DNA of 64,000 bases from JASLDZ01 sp965199975 (lineage in GTDB: Bacteria > Pseudomonadota > Alphaproteobacteria > Caulobacterales > Caulobacteraceae), in the NCBI GenBank assembly GCA_965199975.1, contig OZ241340.1, positions 2,046,001-2,110,000 on the forward strand. The letters run 5' to 3'. Below the pieces are notes generated by a model. The model was not told where the DNA came from and made no database searches. It was given only the letters and a program-made list of their open reading frames with translations. Of the stretch, positions 29,961 through 38,805 are shown piece after piece (position 1 is the stretch's first letter; every line of letters begins with the position of its first letter). A program made the translations under genes and the position numbers.

Positions 29961-30437
29961 ATGCTCAACAAGACGACGGCTTCGCTGAAGCCGGCGGACG
30001 TCGAGAAGACCTGGATCGTGATCGACGCGCAGGATGCCGTGGTCGGCCGCCTCGCCTCGTATGTCGCGCTCCGCCTTCGCGGCAAGCACCGCCCCGACTA
30101 CACCCCCCATGTCGACTGCGGCGACCACGTGGTGATCGTCAACGCCGAGAAGGTGCGCTTCACCGGCAAGAAGCTGCAGCAGCAGACCTACTACTGGCAC
30201 ACCGGCCACCCCGGCGGCATCAAGGAGCGCACGGCCGACAAGATCCTCGGCGGCAAGCACCCTGACCGCGTGATCCGCAAGGCTGTCGAGCGCATGCTGC
30301 CCAAGGAGAGCCCCCTGGCGCGCAAGCAGATGACCCAGCTGCACGTCTTCGCCGGCCCCGACCACACCCACCAGGCCCAGTCGCCTCAGACGATCGCCTT
30401 CGGCGACCTCAACTCCAAGAACGTGCGAGGCGCCTGA
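29961..30437 (+). CDS. rplM: 50S ribosomal protein L13
   Basis: L13 is an early assembly protein of the large subunit. Motifs WIVIDAQDAVVGRLAS, KHRPDYTPHVDCGDHV and HTGHPGGIKERTA are diagnostic. It has 158 residues from ATG 29961, which matches alphaproteobacterial homologues. Its TGA shares a base with the rpsI ATG, so the two are coupled. Confidence 0.97.
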   Translation: MLNKTTASLKPADVEKTWIVIDAQDAVVGRLASYVALRLRGKHRPDYTPHVDCGDHVVIVNAEKVRFTGKKLQQQTYYWHTGHPGGIKERTADKILGGKHPDRVIRKAVERMLPKESPLARKQMTQLHVFAGPDHTHQAQSPQTIAFGDLNSKNVRGA

Positions 30438-30994
30438 TGAGCGACGTCACCCCCCAAGAGATCGACGCCGCCGCGGCTGAAGGCGACCGCGGTCAGGGCG
30501 TCCTTGAGCCCGTCACCCGCGGCCAGGGCTTCGACGCGCTGGCGTCGATGAGCTCGAATCCCGAGGCGCTGTCGCAGGCCGTCGTGTACGAGCCCAAGAT
30601 CGACGCCCAGGGCCGCGCCTACGCCACCGGCAAGCGCAAGAACGCCATTGCGCGGGTGTGGATCAAGCCCGGCCGCGGCGCGATCACCATCAACGGGCGC
30701 GACCAGCAGATCTACTTCGCCCGCCCCGTGCTGCGCATGATGATCGCCCAGCCGCTGGCCGTGACCGACCGCCTGACCCAGTTCGACGTGGTCGTGACGG
30801 TGGAGGGCTCGGGCCTCTCCGGCCAGGCGGGCGCCATCCGCCACGGCCTGTCCAAGGCGCTGACCTACTACGAGCCCGGCCTGCGCGCCGCGCTGAAGCC
30901 CCACGGCTTCCTCACCCGCGACTCCCGCGTGGTCGAACGCAAGAAGTACGGCCGCGCCAAGGCCCGCCGCTCCTTCCAGTTCTCCAAGCGCTAG
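30437..30994 (+). CDS. rpsI: 30S ribosomal protein S9
   Basis: S9 sits in the 30S head, and its C-terminal tail reaches the P-site tRNA. The core begins at GRAYATGKRKNAIARVW near residue 57; GQAGAIRHGLSKAL and the ending RSFQFSKR are typical. It has 185 residues, including the acidic N-terminal extension of about 50 residues often seen in this class. A strong terminator follows. Confidence 0.97.
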   Translation: MSDVTPQEIDAAAAEGDRGQGVLEPVTRGQGFDALASMSSNPEALSQAVVYEPKIDAQGRAYATGKRKNAIARVWIKPGRGAITINGRDQQIYFARPVLRMMIAQPLAVTDRLTQFDVVVTVEGSGLSGQAGAIRHGLSKALTYYEPGLRAALKPHGFLTRDSRVVERKKYGRAKARRSFQFSKR

Positions 30995-31020
30995 GTCCGG
31001 ACCTCGGACCAGGGATTACG

Positions 31021-31056
31021 GGGCGCTCCGGGAGACCGGAGCGCCCTTTCTCGTTT
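31021..31056 (+). terminator. Intrinsic terminator after rpsI
   Basis: A perfect 11-bp stem (31021-31031 with 31036-31046) closes a GAGA tetraloop and is followed by TTTCTCGTTT. A 6-bp hairpin (30994-30999 with 31005-31010) directly precedes it. It ends the rplM-rpsI operon. Confidence 0.9.
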
Positions 31057-31068
31057 CGGAGGATGCGC

Positions 31069-31593
31069 GTGACGTCGATGGATATTCGCACGGGCGAGAA
31101 CGTCGACTTCGCCGCCCTGAGCGTCGTGGCGGCGGCGGCCTACACCCACGCCTACGCCGAGCTCTGGTCGAGCCCCGCTCACCTCTCCGTGCGCCTCCAG
31201 CGGTTCACACCCTCCGCGCTGCAGGCGTGGGCCGCCGAGCCGGACGTCCGCCTCTTCGTCCCCTTCATGGGCGAGGCGCCGGTCGGGTTCATGGGCCTTT
31301 GGGCGCGCTCGGCGAACGCCGTCGACGGCGATGGCGCAGCGATGGAGTTGCACCGGATCTACCTGCTTCCCAATGCGATCGGGAGAGGCTTCGGTCGGGC
31401 GCTGCTGGCGCGGGCGGAAACTGAGGCGCGCGCCTCAGCGGCCCCCGCGCTGTGGCTCAAGAGCATGGCGGATGCGCCCGCCCGCAAAGCCTACGTGCGA
31501 TGGGGCTTTCGCACGATCGGCGAAGCGCGGTTGGATAACGACCTGCCCGCCCGCTCCGCCATGGTGGTGATGCGTAAGGAGATCGCCGCATGA
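31069..31593 (+). CDS. GNAT-family N-acetyltransferase
   Basis: GNAT enzymes move an acetyl group from acetyl-CoA to an amine. The acetyl-CoA-binding segment is ELHRIYLLPNAIGRGFGRAL (R/Q-x-x-G-x-G/A loop), and the C-terminal part has YVRWGFRTIGE, the family's usual motif 'Y.k.GF'. I favour GTG 31069 (174 residues), with GGAGG 6 bases upstream; ATG 31063 touches that ribosome-binding site. The substrate is unknown. The stop overlaps the argC ATG, so the two are coupled. That hints at, but does not prove, an arginine-related role. Confidence 0.85.
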   Translation: MTSMDIRTGENVDFAALSVVAAAAYTHAYAELWSSPAHLSVRLQRFTPSALQAWAAEPDVRLFVPFMGEAPVGFMGLWARSANAVDGDGAAMELHRIYLLPNAIGRGFGRALLARAETEARASAAPALWLKSMADAPARKAYVRWGFRTIGEARLDNDLPARSAMVVMRKEIAA

Positions 31594-32525
31594 GCGTGCG
31601 CGTGTTCATCGACGGGGAGGCCGGCACCACCGGCCTGCAGATCCGTGAGCGTCTGGAGGGGCGCGATGATGTGGAGCTCCTCTCCATCGACCCCGCCCGC
31701 CGCAAGGATGCGGTCGCGCGCCGCGATCTCCTGAACGCCGCCGAGGCGGTGATCCTCTGCCTGCCCGACGAGGCGGCGCGCGAGGCCGTGGCGCTGATCG
31801 AGAGCCCGCGCGTGCGGGTGATCGACGCCTCGACCGCCTACAGGGTGGCGCCCGGCTGGGCCTACGGCTTCCCGGAGCTTTCGCCCTCGTATGCCGAGGC
31901 GATCCGCGGTGCGGCGCGGGTGTCGAACCCCGGCTGCTATCCGACGGGCTTCCTGGCGCTGGTGCGCCCGCTGGTCGACGCCGGAGTCGTGCCGCGCGAC
32001 TGGCCGCTGAGCGTCGACGCCGTCTCCGGCTATTCCGGCGGCGGCAAGGCCATGATCGCCGAGTTCGAGGACCGCAGCTCGCCGGTCTTCGTCGAGACGG
32101 CCTATCGGCTCTATGGGCTGCACCTCTCCCACAAGCACGTGGTCGAAATGCGCGAGCACGCGGGCCTCGCGCACGACCCGCTGTTCGCCCCCGCCGTCGG
32201 GCGTTTCGCGCAGGGCATGCTGGTGGAGGTCCCGCTGCAGCTGTGGGCCCTGCCGGGTGCGCCTAGCGTGGCCGATGTGCACGCGGCGCTGGCGGCCCGC
32301 TACGACGGGCAGCACTGCGTCGAGGTGGTCGGGCTGGAGGACGCCCGTGCCCTCGAGACGCTCGACCCCGAGGCGCTGAACGGCACGAACCGCCTGCAGC
32401 TGTTCGTGTTCGGCTCGGAAGAGACGAAGCAGGTCCGCCTCGTCGCCCGCCTCGACAACCTCGGCAAAGGCGCGAGCGGCGCCGCGGTGCAGAACCTCGA
32501 GCTGATGTTCGGCCTCGCCACCTAG
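31590..32525 (+). CDS. argC: N-acetyl-gamma-glutamyl-phosphate reductase
   Basis: ArgC reduces N-acetyl-glutamyl-phosphate to the semialdehyde in arginine synthesis. The catalytic cysteine is Cys116 in SNPGCYPTGFLAL. The 311-residue length and the N-terminus VFIDGEAGTTGLQI mark the shorter type-2 ArgC. L13 and S9 lie just upstream, a neighbourhood often seen in this class. It converges on phaC and shares its stop-codon bases with it. Confidence 0.96.
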   Translation: MSVRVFIDGEAGTTGLQIRERLEGRDDVELLSIDPARRKDAVARRDLLNAAEAVILCLPDEAAREAVALIESPRVRVIDASTAYRVAPGWAYGFPELSPSYAEAIRGAARVSNPGCYPTGFLALVRPLVDAGVVPRDWPLSVDAVSGYSGGGKAMIAEFEDRSSPVFVETAYRLYGLHLSHKHVVEMREHAGLAHDPLFAPAVGRFAQGMLVEVPLQLWALPGAPSVADVHAALAARYDGQHCVEVVGLEDARALETLDPEALNGTNRLQLFVFGSEETKQVRLVARLDNLGKGASGAAVQNLELMFGLAT

Positions 32526-34450
32526 GAGCGGACCTTCACATAGCTGCCCGGCGCCTCCTCGAGGGCGGGGAGCGGGCCTGACGCGGGGTCGCGGGCGGCG
32601 ACCTTCTCGCCCGAGCGTTCGGCCAGCCAAGCGCTCCAGTGAGGCCACCACGAGCCGGGGCGCTTCTCGGCGTCGGCCAGCCAGTCCTCGATCTTCGGCG
32701 GCAGGTCGGGGTTGATCCAGTGCTGGTACTTGTTGGCCGCCGGCGGGTTGATCACACCGGCGATATGACCAGAGCCCGCCAGGGTGAAGGTGACCGGGCC
32801 GCCGAACAGCCGCGCCCCGCGATAGACCGAGCGCATGGGCGCGATGTGGTCCTCGCGCGAGCTCTGCACATAGACGGGCGTCTTGACTTCGGAGAGATCG
32901 AGCCGCTCGCCGCCGACCTCCAGCTCGCCTTTGGCCAGGCGGTTCATGCGGTAGAAGTCCTCCAGATAGTTCACGTGCAGCGTCTTGGGCATGCGGGTCT
33001 GGTCGGAGTTCCAGAACAGGAGGTCGAAGGCGGCCGGCTCCTTGCCCAGCAGGTAGTTGTTGACGAAGAACGACCAGATCAGGTCGTTGGCGCGCAGCAT
33101 GTTGAAGGTGTCGGCCATGGCTTTTGAAGGCAGCACGCCGCCCCCGGTCTCGATGCGAGTCCTGAGATCCTCCATCCACTCGTCGGAGGTGAACATCAGG
33201 AGGTCGCCGGCCTCGGCGAAGTCCTGCTGGGCGGCGAAGAAGGTGGCCGAGTTCACCGCGGGCACGCCGCGCTTGGCCATGTGCGCCAGGGTGCAGGCCA
33301 GGAGCGTGCCGGCGATGCAGTAGCCCACCGTGTTCACGTGCGGCTGGCCGCTCTGGCGCATCACCTGCTCGATGGCGGTGTAGGCGCCCTCGGTCATGTA
33401 GTCGTGCAGGGTGTAGTGGGCCAGCTCCGGCCCGGGGTTGACCCAGGAGGCCACGAACACCGTGAAGCCCTGGCCCACCAACCAGCGGATCAGCGAATTC
33501 TTCGGCTGCAGGTCCATGATGTAGTACTTGTTGATCCAAGGCGGCAGGATCAGCAGCGGCGTGGCGTAGACCTCTTCGGTGGAGGGCGAGAACTGGATCA
33601 GCTGGAACAGGCTGTTCTGGAACACCACCTTGCCTGGCGCGGTGGCGACGTTCACCCCCACCTCGAACTGGTCGTACTGGGTCTGGGCCACCGCAAGCCC
33701 GTCCGCCCCGCCGCGGGCCATGTCGCGGGCGAACTGCTCGGCGCCGCGCACCAGGCTCTCGCCGCCGGTGGCCAGCATTTCGCGCAGGGCGGCGGGGTTG
33801 GTGAAGAGGTTGTTGGCCGGGGAGGCGGCGTCGGTCATCACCTTGGTGGCGAACTCGGCGCGGCGCTTGACGAGCGGCTCCACCCCCTCGGCCAGGGCCA
33901 CCATGCCGTTCATCCACTCGGACGCGATCAAGTAGCTCTGCTTGATCACGTCGAAGGCGGGATTGTCGCTCCAGTCGGGGTCCTTGAAGCGCTTGTCGTT
34001 GGCGGCGGGTGCGATCACCGGCTCGACGGGCTCGCCCGCCATGCGCCTGGCGGTGGCGCTCCACAGCGCGGTGAAGCGCGCCTGCAGGTCCGCCTGCGCG
34101 CGGGCCATGACCTGCGGCTGGGCGGCCAGCGCCTCGCCTACCGCCTTGAAGGCGTCCGCCGCGTGCAGGGGATCGGCGGAGGCGCCCGCAGCCGGGTCGC
34201 GCGCGCCGGCTGCGCCGGTGAGCGCACCCTGCGCCATCGCCGAGGCCTTGGTGAGGTTGGCGCTGAGGCTCTCCATGGCCGTGCGCCCCTCGGGCGTCAG
34301 CCAGGCGTTCAAGCCAGCCCAGGCCTGGGCGCCGGGGCTGAGGGCGGCTGCGGCGGGCGGCTGAGCAGCGGGCGCAGGCGCGACCGGCGCGGGCCCGGCC
34401 AGCGGCGGATCGCGGGGCTCTGCGAGGGTGGCTGCGTGTTCGTCGGCCAT
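32522..34450 (-). CDS. phaC: Class I polyhydroxyalkanoate synthase
   Basis: PhaC polymerises (R)-3-hydroxyacyl-CoA into polyhydroxyalkanoate storage granules. The lipase-like box is GYCIAG with the nucleophile Cys378. The catalytic domain includes GGVLPSKAM and the C-terminal catalytic His region GSGHIAGVINPPA. From ATG 34450 it has 642 residues, about 50-60 longer than many class I enzymes because of an Ala/Pro-rich N-terminus. The frame stays open far upstream, but homology and the divergent lipoprotein gene argue for this start. phaA, phaB and phaE are not nearby. Confidence 0.95.
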   Translation of the reverse strand: MADEHAATLAEPRDPPLAGPAPVAPAPAAQPPAAAALSPGAQAWAGLNAWLTPEGRTAMESLSANLTKASAMAQGALTGAAGARDPAAGASADPLHAADAFKAVGEALAAQPQVMARAQADLQARFTALWSATARRMAGEPVEPVIAPAANDKRFKDPDWSDNPAFDVIKQSYLIASEWMNGMVALAEGVEPLVKRRAEFATKVMTDAASPANNLFTNPAALREMLATGGESLVRGAEQFARDMARGGADGLAVAQTQYDQFEVGVNVATAPGKVVFQNSLFQLIQFSPSTEEVYATPLLILPPWINKYYIMDLQPKNSLIRWLVGQGFTVFVASWVNPGPELAHYTLHDYMTEGAYTAIEQVMRQSGQPHVNTVGYCIAGTLLACTLAHMAKRGVPAVNSATFFAAQQDFAEAGDLLMFTSDEWMEDLRTRIETGGGVLPSKAMADTFNMLRANDLIWSFFVNNYLLGKEPAAFDLLFWNSDQTRMPKTLHVNYLEDFYRMNRLAKGELEVGGERLDLSEVKTPVYVQSSREDHIAPMRSVYRGARLFGGPVTFTLAGSGHIAGVINPPAANKYQHWINPDLPPKIEDWLADAEKRPGSWWPHWSAWLAERSGEKVAARDPASGPLPALEEAPGSYVKVRS

Positions 34451-34531
34451 GGCGTTGCGCTCCCGTGTCGCGCAGGCGGCGTGGCCCGCATGATCTTTCC
34501 CCGCTCCGGCGAACATCGCATAAGCAGGCCC

Positions 34532-34999
34532 ATGTCGGGAACGCCTTCGCCTGCCGTTCGGTCGCGCCGCCTCGTTGCGGCCTGCGCGATCGCCGCCGCC
34601 TCGCTCTCCGCGACGGGCTGCGCCGACGTGGGGCGCGTGATGACCTTCGGCGGTAACGACATCAACATCGAGAGCCCGGTGGCCCCCGCCGCCATCGCCG
34701 CCACCAAGGTGCGCTACGTCACGCCACGCTTCTCGGAGATCCCGCCCAAGCCGCTGAACGCGCCCTCGCCCGGCCTGATCAAGCGGCGCGTGCAGGGGCA
34801 GGAGGCCGAGCGCGCCACGCTGGACGCCTGGGTCGACGCGCATCCGCCGATGACCGGAAACACAGAGGGCTTCGCATCCACCAGCCGCGCCACCGCGCAG
34901 AAGGGCGGTGCGGCCCCCGTACAGGACAACACCGCCGCGGCCGAGGCGTGGGCCGCCCAGGTGCGCGCCTCGGCCGCGCCGCCGCCTCCTCCTCAGTAG
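34532..34999 (+). CDS. Putative lipoprotein of unknown function
   Basis: The product is 155 residues. An arginine-containing N-terminus, a hydrophobic helix and the lipobox SATGC (Cys about residue 29) mark a lipoprotein. The rest is low in aromatic residues, with a conserved-looking PRFSEIPPKPLNAPSP and an Ala/Gln-rich, proline-ended C-terminus. I do not recognise the family. It is divergent from phaC and ends 13 bp before the aminotransferase gene, so the two are probably cotranscribed. Confidence 0.75.
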   Translation: MSGTPSPAVRSRRLVAACAIAAASLSATGCADVGRVMTFGGNDINIESPVAPAAIAATKVRYVTPRFSEIPPKPLNAPSPGLIKRRVQGQEAERATLDAWVDAHPPMTGNTEGFASTSRATAQKGGAAPVQDNTAAAEAWAAQVRASAAPPPPPQ

Positions 35000-35012
35000 G
35001 CGCGCGCCTCGC

Positions 35013-36221
35013 GTGACGCCTGAGTTCCACAAGATCCGGCGGCTGCCGCCGTACGTGTTCGAGGAGGTCAACCGCCTCAAGGCGCGCCTGCGCGCCGGCG
35101 GGGCCGACATCATCGACTTCGGCATGGGCAATCCGGACATGCCCACCCCGCCGCACATCGTCGACAAGCTCATCGAGACGGCGCGCGACCCCAAGGCCGG
35201 CCGCTACTCGGCCTCCAAGGGGATCACGGGCCTGCGCCGCGCCATGGCCGGCTACTACGCACGCCGCTTCGGCGTGGAGCTCGACCCCGAGACCGAGGTG
35301 ATCGCCACGCTGGGCTCCAAGGAGGGCTTCGCCAACCTGGCGCAGGCGCTGACCGCGCCGGGCGATACGGTGATCTGCGCCAACCCGGCCTACCCGATCC
35401 ACCACTACGGCTTCATCATGGCCGGGAGCGTGATCCGCCACGTGCCGGCGCTCTCGCCCGAGCAGTACCTGGCCGGCATCGACCGGGCGGTGCGCAACTC
35501 CGCCCCGCCGCCGACGATCATGATCCTGAGCTATCCGTCGAACCCGACCGCCCAGTGGGTCGACCTCGACTTCTACCGCGAGGCGGTGCGGCTGGCGCGC
35601 AAGCACGAGCTGATGATCCTGTCGGACGTGGCCTATTCGGAGATCTACTTCGGCGACAACCCGCCGCCCTCGGTTCTGCAGGTGGAAGGCGCCAGGGAGA
35701 TCGCGGTGGAGGTGAACAGCCTCTCCAAGACCTTCGCCATGGCGGGCTGGCGCATGGGCATGGTGGTGGGCTCGGCGCGTATCTGCGCGGCGCTGGCGCG
35801 GGTGAAGAGCTATCTCGACTATGGCGCCTACACGCCCATCCAGGTGGCGGCCGCGGCGGCGCTCAACGGCCCGCAGGACTGCGTCGAGGAGATCCGCGCC
35901 ACCTACAAGGCCCGGCGCGACGAGCTGGTGCGCAGCTTCGGCCGCGCGGGGTGGGAGATCCCCTCGCCCCCGGCCTCCATGTTCGCCTGGGCGCACCTGC
36001 CGGAGCGCTGGCGCGACGTCGGCTCGCTCGCCTTCGCCAAGGCGTTGATCGAGGAGGCCGGCGTGGCCGTGGCGCCCGGGGCCGGCTTCGGCGAATACGG
36101 CGAAGGCTACGTACGCATCGGGCTCGTTGAGAACGAGCACCGCATCCGCCAGGCCGCCCGCAACGTGAAGCGCTTCCTCGCCGAAGCCGACCCGGCCGCC
36201 TTCGCCGTGGCGGCGGAATGA
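35013..36221 (+). CDS. alaC: Class I aminotransferase, AlaC type
   Basis: This PLP aminotransferase most resembles E. coli AlaC (glutamate-pyruvate transaminase): IRRLPPYVFEEVNRLK at the N-terminus, DFGMGNPDMPTPPHIV, and the PLP lysine Lys239 in NSLSKTFAMAGWRMGM. The same family is often annotated LL-diaminopimelate or aspartate aminotransferase, so the substrate is not certain. It has 402 residues from GTG 35013. A hom gene follows, as in relatives. Confidence 0.88.
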   Translation: MTPEFHKIRRLPPYVFEEVNRLKARLRAGGADIIDFGMGNPDMPTPPHIVDKLIETARDPKAGRYSASKGITGLRRAMAGYYARRFGVELDPETEVIATLGSKEGFANLAQALTAPGDTVICANPAYPIHHYGFIMAGSVIRHVPALSPEQYLAGIDRAVRNSAPPPTIMILSYPSNPTAQWVDLDFYREAVRLARKHELMILSDVAYSEIYFGDNPPPSVLQVEGAREIAVEVNSLSKTFAMAGWRMGMVVGSARICAALARVKSYLDYGAYTPIQVAAAAALNGPQDCVEEIRATYKARRDELVRSFGRAGWEIPSPPASMFAWAHLPERWRDVGSLAFAKALIEEAGVAVAPGAGFGEYGEGYVRIGLVENEHRIRQAARNVKRFLAEADPAAFAVAAE

Positions 36222-36313
36222 TGCGTGGACTTATCCCTCTGGAGCGCGGCGGGGGTATGCTGGGCGGGATGTCGCTTCACCATCTCGCGGAAACCGGACT
36301 CCACATCGTCACC

Positions 36314-36422
36314 GGACTTTTCCGCTGGGAGAGTCCAGCGTCGAAAGCCCTTTCTCCGCAAGGCTTCGGCGCCCCCGACCGGACAGTCCGGACGGACTCT
36401 TTTCCGCGCCGAGAGTCCGGCG
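36314..36422 (+). repeat. Two tandem pseudoknot-capable repeats before hom
   Basis: Two related copies occur. Copy 1 (36314-36340): GGACT pairs with AGTCC (36332-36336), and CGCT (36323-36326) with AGCG (36337-36340). Copy 2 (36394-36422): GGACTC pairs with GAGTCC (36413-36418), and CGCC (36407-36410) with GGCG (36419-36422). Both keep TTTCCGC in the loop and GAGAGTCC at the core. The interleaved pairs permit an H-type pseudoknot, and a simple hairpin is an alternative in each copy. Copy 2 ends 16 bp before hom. It may be a leader element or a dispersed intergenic repeat. Confidence 0.55.
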
Positions 36423-36438
36423 TTCGGGCGGCGTCCAC

Positions 36439-37725
36439 ATGAGCGCGCGCACCTGGCGGCTGGGGGTGGCGGGGCTGGGCGTCGTCGGCGCCGAGCTCGT
36501 GCGGCTGATCGGAGAGCGGGCCGATTTCCCGCCCTCGGGCGAGCACATCGTGGTGGCCGGCGTCAGCGCGCGGCGGCGCGATCCGGCGCGCGAGGGGGGC
36601 GCGACTTGGTTCGACAACCCAGCGAAACTCGCCGCCTCGCCCGACATCGACGTCTTCGTCGAGCTGATCGGCGGGGCCGAGGGGCCGGCGCGGGCGGCGG
36701 TGGAGGCGGCGCTGCAGGCCGGCACGCCGGTCGTCACCGCCAACAAGGCGCTGATCGCCACCCACGGCGCGCGGCTGGCGGCGCTGGCCGAGGCCCGCGG
36801 CGCGGCGCTCCTGTTCGAGGCGGCGGTGATGGGCGGCGCGCCGGCGGTCAAGCTGGTGCGCGAGGCGGTGGTCGGCTGCCGCACCCTGCGCATCGCCGGC
36901 ATCCTCAACGGCACCTGCAACTACATCCTCTCGGAGATGGAGGCCTCGGGCCGCGACTTCCGCGAGGTGCTCGCCGAGGCGCAGGCGCTGGGCTACGCCG
37001 AGGCCGATCCCACCACCGACGTCGGCGGCTTCGACGCGGCGCACAAGATCGCCATCCTGGCCGCGCTCGCCTTTGATGCGGCTCCCAATCTGGAGGCGGT
37101 GGAGGTCAGCGGCATCGGCGATGTGCAGCTGCTCGACATCCGCTTGGCGCACGCTCTGGGCTACCGAATCAAGCTCATCGCCGAGGCCGGGCGCAACGCG
37201 GTGGGGGAGGGCGCCTCGGTGCGCGTAGCCCCCGCGCTCGTGCCGCTGGCGCACCCGCTCGCGCAGGCCGGCGGCGCGCTCAACGCCCTGTTCGTGGAGG
37301 GCGAGCGGACGGGCCGGCTGTTCCTGCAGGGCGCGGGCGCGGGCGCCGGGCCTACCGCCGCGGCTGTGGCCGCCGATATCGCCGACGTGGTGGGCGCCGC
37401 GCGCCGCCCGGTGTTCCAGCGCCCCGCCGCCGGGCTGAAGCCGCTGGCGGCGGCGGACCGCTCGACCCGCCGCGGCCAGGCCTACATGCGCCTGATGGTG
37501 CGCGACCGGCCGGGCGTGCTGGCGGCGGTGACCGAGGCGCTGGCCGAGGCGGATGTCTCCATCGACAGCCTGTTGCAGCGCCCGGTCGAGCCGCAGGGTC
37601 TGGTGCCCATCGTGCTCACCACCCAGACCGCGCCGGAAGCGGCCATCGCCTCGGCGGCCGCCGCCATCGGCGCGCTGGAGGCCGTCGCGGAGCCGCCGCG
37701 GGTGATCCGCATCGCGCGCCACTGA
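36439..37725 (+). CDS. hom: Homoserine dehydrogenase
   Basis: Hom reduces aspartate semialdehyde to homoserine, feeding threonine and methionine. The N-terminal Rossmann motif is GVAGLGVVGAELV. VVTANKALIATHG and GILNGTCNYILSEME are catalytic-domain blocks. A C-terminal ACT domain (about 350-428, RLMVRDRPGVLAAVTEALAE) suggests threonine feedback. It has 428 residues. The unusual repeat segment directly upstream may affect its expression. Confidence 0.96.
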   Translation: MSARTWRLGVAGLGVVGAELVRLIGERADFPPSGEHIVVAGVSARRRDPAREGGATWFDNPAKLAASPDIDVFVELIGGAEGPARAAVEAALQAGTPVVTANKALIATHGARLAALAEARGAALLFEAAVMGGAPAVKLVREAVVGCRTLRIAGILNGTCNYILSEMEASGRDFREVLAEAQALGYAEADPTTDVGGFDAAHKIAILAALAFDAAPNLEAVEVSGIGDVQLLDIRLAHALGYRIKLIAEAGRNAVGEGASVRVAPALVPLAHPLAQAGGALNALFVEGERTGRLFLQGAGAGAGPTAAAVAADIADVVGAARRPVFQRPAAGLKPLAAADRSTRRGQAYMRLMVRDRPGVLAAVTEALAEADVSIDSLLQRPVEPQGLVPIVLTTQTAPEAAIASAAAAIGALEAVAEPPRVIRIARH

Positions 37726-37800
37726 TCTTCGCGCTAGAGAGCGCACCGCAAGGCGCGGGCCGCGACCAGACGGCCCCGCCGGGGAAGGACCCACCGCTCC

Positions 37801-38775
37801 GTGACCGATAAAGCCGATCTCTCGTTCCGCAACCTCACCCTGGACGTCGCCCGCGTCACCGAGGCCGCCGCCATGGCCAGCGTGCGCATGGTCGGGCGCG
37901 GCGACGAGAAGGCCGCCGACCAGGCCGCCGTCGACGCCATGCGCCGCTCGCTCAACAAGCTGCAGATCCGCGGCCGCATCGTCATCGGCGAGGGCGAGCG
38001 CGACGAGGCCCCCATGCTCTACATCGGCGAGGAGGTGGGCACGGGCATGGGCCCCGAAGTCGACATCGCGCTCGACCCGCTGGAGGGCACGACCCTCACC
38101 GCCAAGGCCATGTCCAACGCGCTGACGGTGATCGCCTTCGCGCCTCGCGGCGGCATGCTGCATGCGCCCGACACCTACATGGACAAGATCGCGGTGGGCC
38201 CAGGCCTGCCCAGGGGCGTCATCGATCTCGACGCCACGCCGGGCGACAACGTGCGCTCGCTGGCCAAGGCCAAGGGCTGCGACCCCTCCGACATCACCGC
38301 CTGCGTGCTCGACCGTCCGCGCCACCGCGAGATCATCGACCAGCTGCGGGGGCTGGGAACGCGGGTGAACCTGATCACCGACGGCGACGTGGCCGGCATC
38401 ATCCACACCGCCGATCCCTCGACCGGGGTGGACATCTACCTCGGCCAGGGCGGGGCGCCCGAGGGCGTGCTGGCGTGCGCCGCGCTGAAGTGCGTCGGCG
38501 GCCAGTTCCAGGGGCGCCTGGTGTTCCGCAACGACGAGGAGCGCGCCCGCGCCAAGCGGTTGGGCCTCCCCGAGGCGGACTTCGACCGCAAGTACGACCT
38601 CGACGACCTGGTGACGGGCGACGCTGTGTTCGCCGCCACCGGCGTCACCGACGGCGCCCTCCTGGAGGGCGTGCGCTACCGCGACGGCATGGTGCACACC
38701 CACACGCTGGTGATGGTCTCGGCCACCGGCACCTCGCGCGAGATCCGCATGAAGCGCCGGGCCAAGGATCGCTAG
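37801..38775 (+). CDS. glpX: Class II fructose-1,6-bisphosphatase
   Basis: GlpX removes the 1-phosphate from fructose 1,6-bisphosphate in gluconeogenesis. Metal- and substrate-site motifs are IGEGERDEAPMLYIGE and DPLEGTTLTAKAM (residues about 60-110). It has 324 residues from GTG 37801. It follows hom with 75 bp between; the hom-glpX pair is common in this class. It converges with pncC. Confidence 0.95.
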   Translation: MTDKADLSFRNLTLDVARVTEAAAMASVRMVGRGDEKAADQAAVDAMRRSLNKLQIRGRIVIGEGERDEAPMLYIGEEVGTGMGPEVDIALDPLEGTTLTAKAMSNALTVIAFAPRGGMLHAPDTYMDKIAVGPGLPRGVIDLDATPGDNVRSLAKAKGCDPSDITACVLDRPRHREIIDQLRGLGTRVNLITDGDVAGIIHTADPSTGVDIYLGQGGAPEGVLACAALKCVGGQFQGRLVFRNDEERARAKRLGLPEADFDRKYDLDDLVTGDAVFAATGVTDGALLEGVRYRDGMVHTHTLVMVSATGTSREIRMKRRAKDR

Positions 38776-38805
38776 GCTCCGAAGCCGCACCGCTGCGCGG
38801 CGGGG

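Noticed and set aside
33281..34531. The upstream extension of the lipoprotein frame across phaC
   Set aside because: It is antisense to phaC; the signal sequence and lipobox start at 34532.
36314..36422. Reading the hom leader as a SAM-II or SAM/SAH riboswitch
   Set aside because: The pseudoknot topology is similar, but loop and stem sequences do not match the consensus I know, and the element is duplicated.
36225..37076. A plus-strand frame covering the repeat segment and the start of hom
   Set aside because: Its product turns arginine-rich where it overlaps hom in another frame, and no homology is visible. The segment is better read as noncoding structured DNA.
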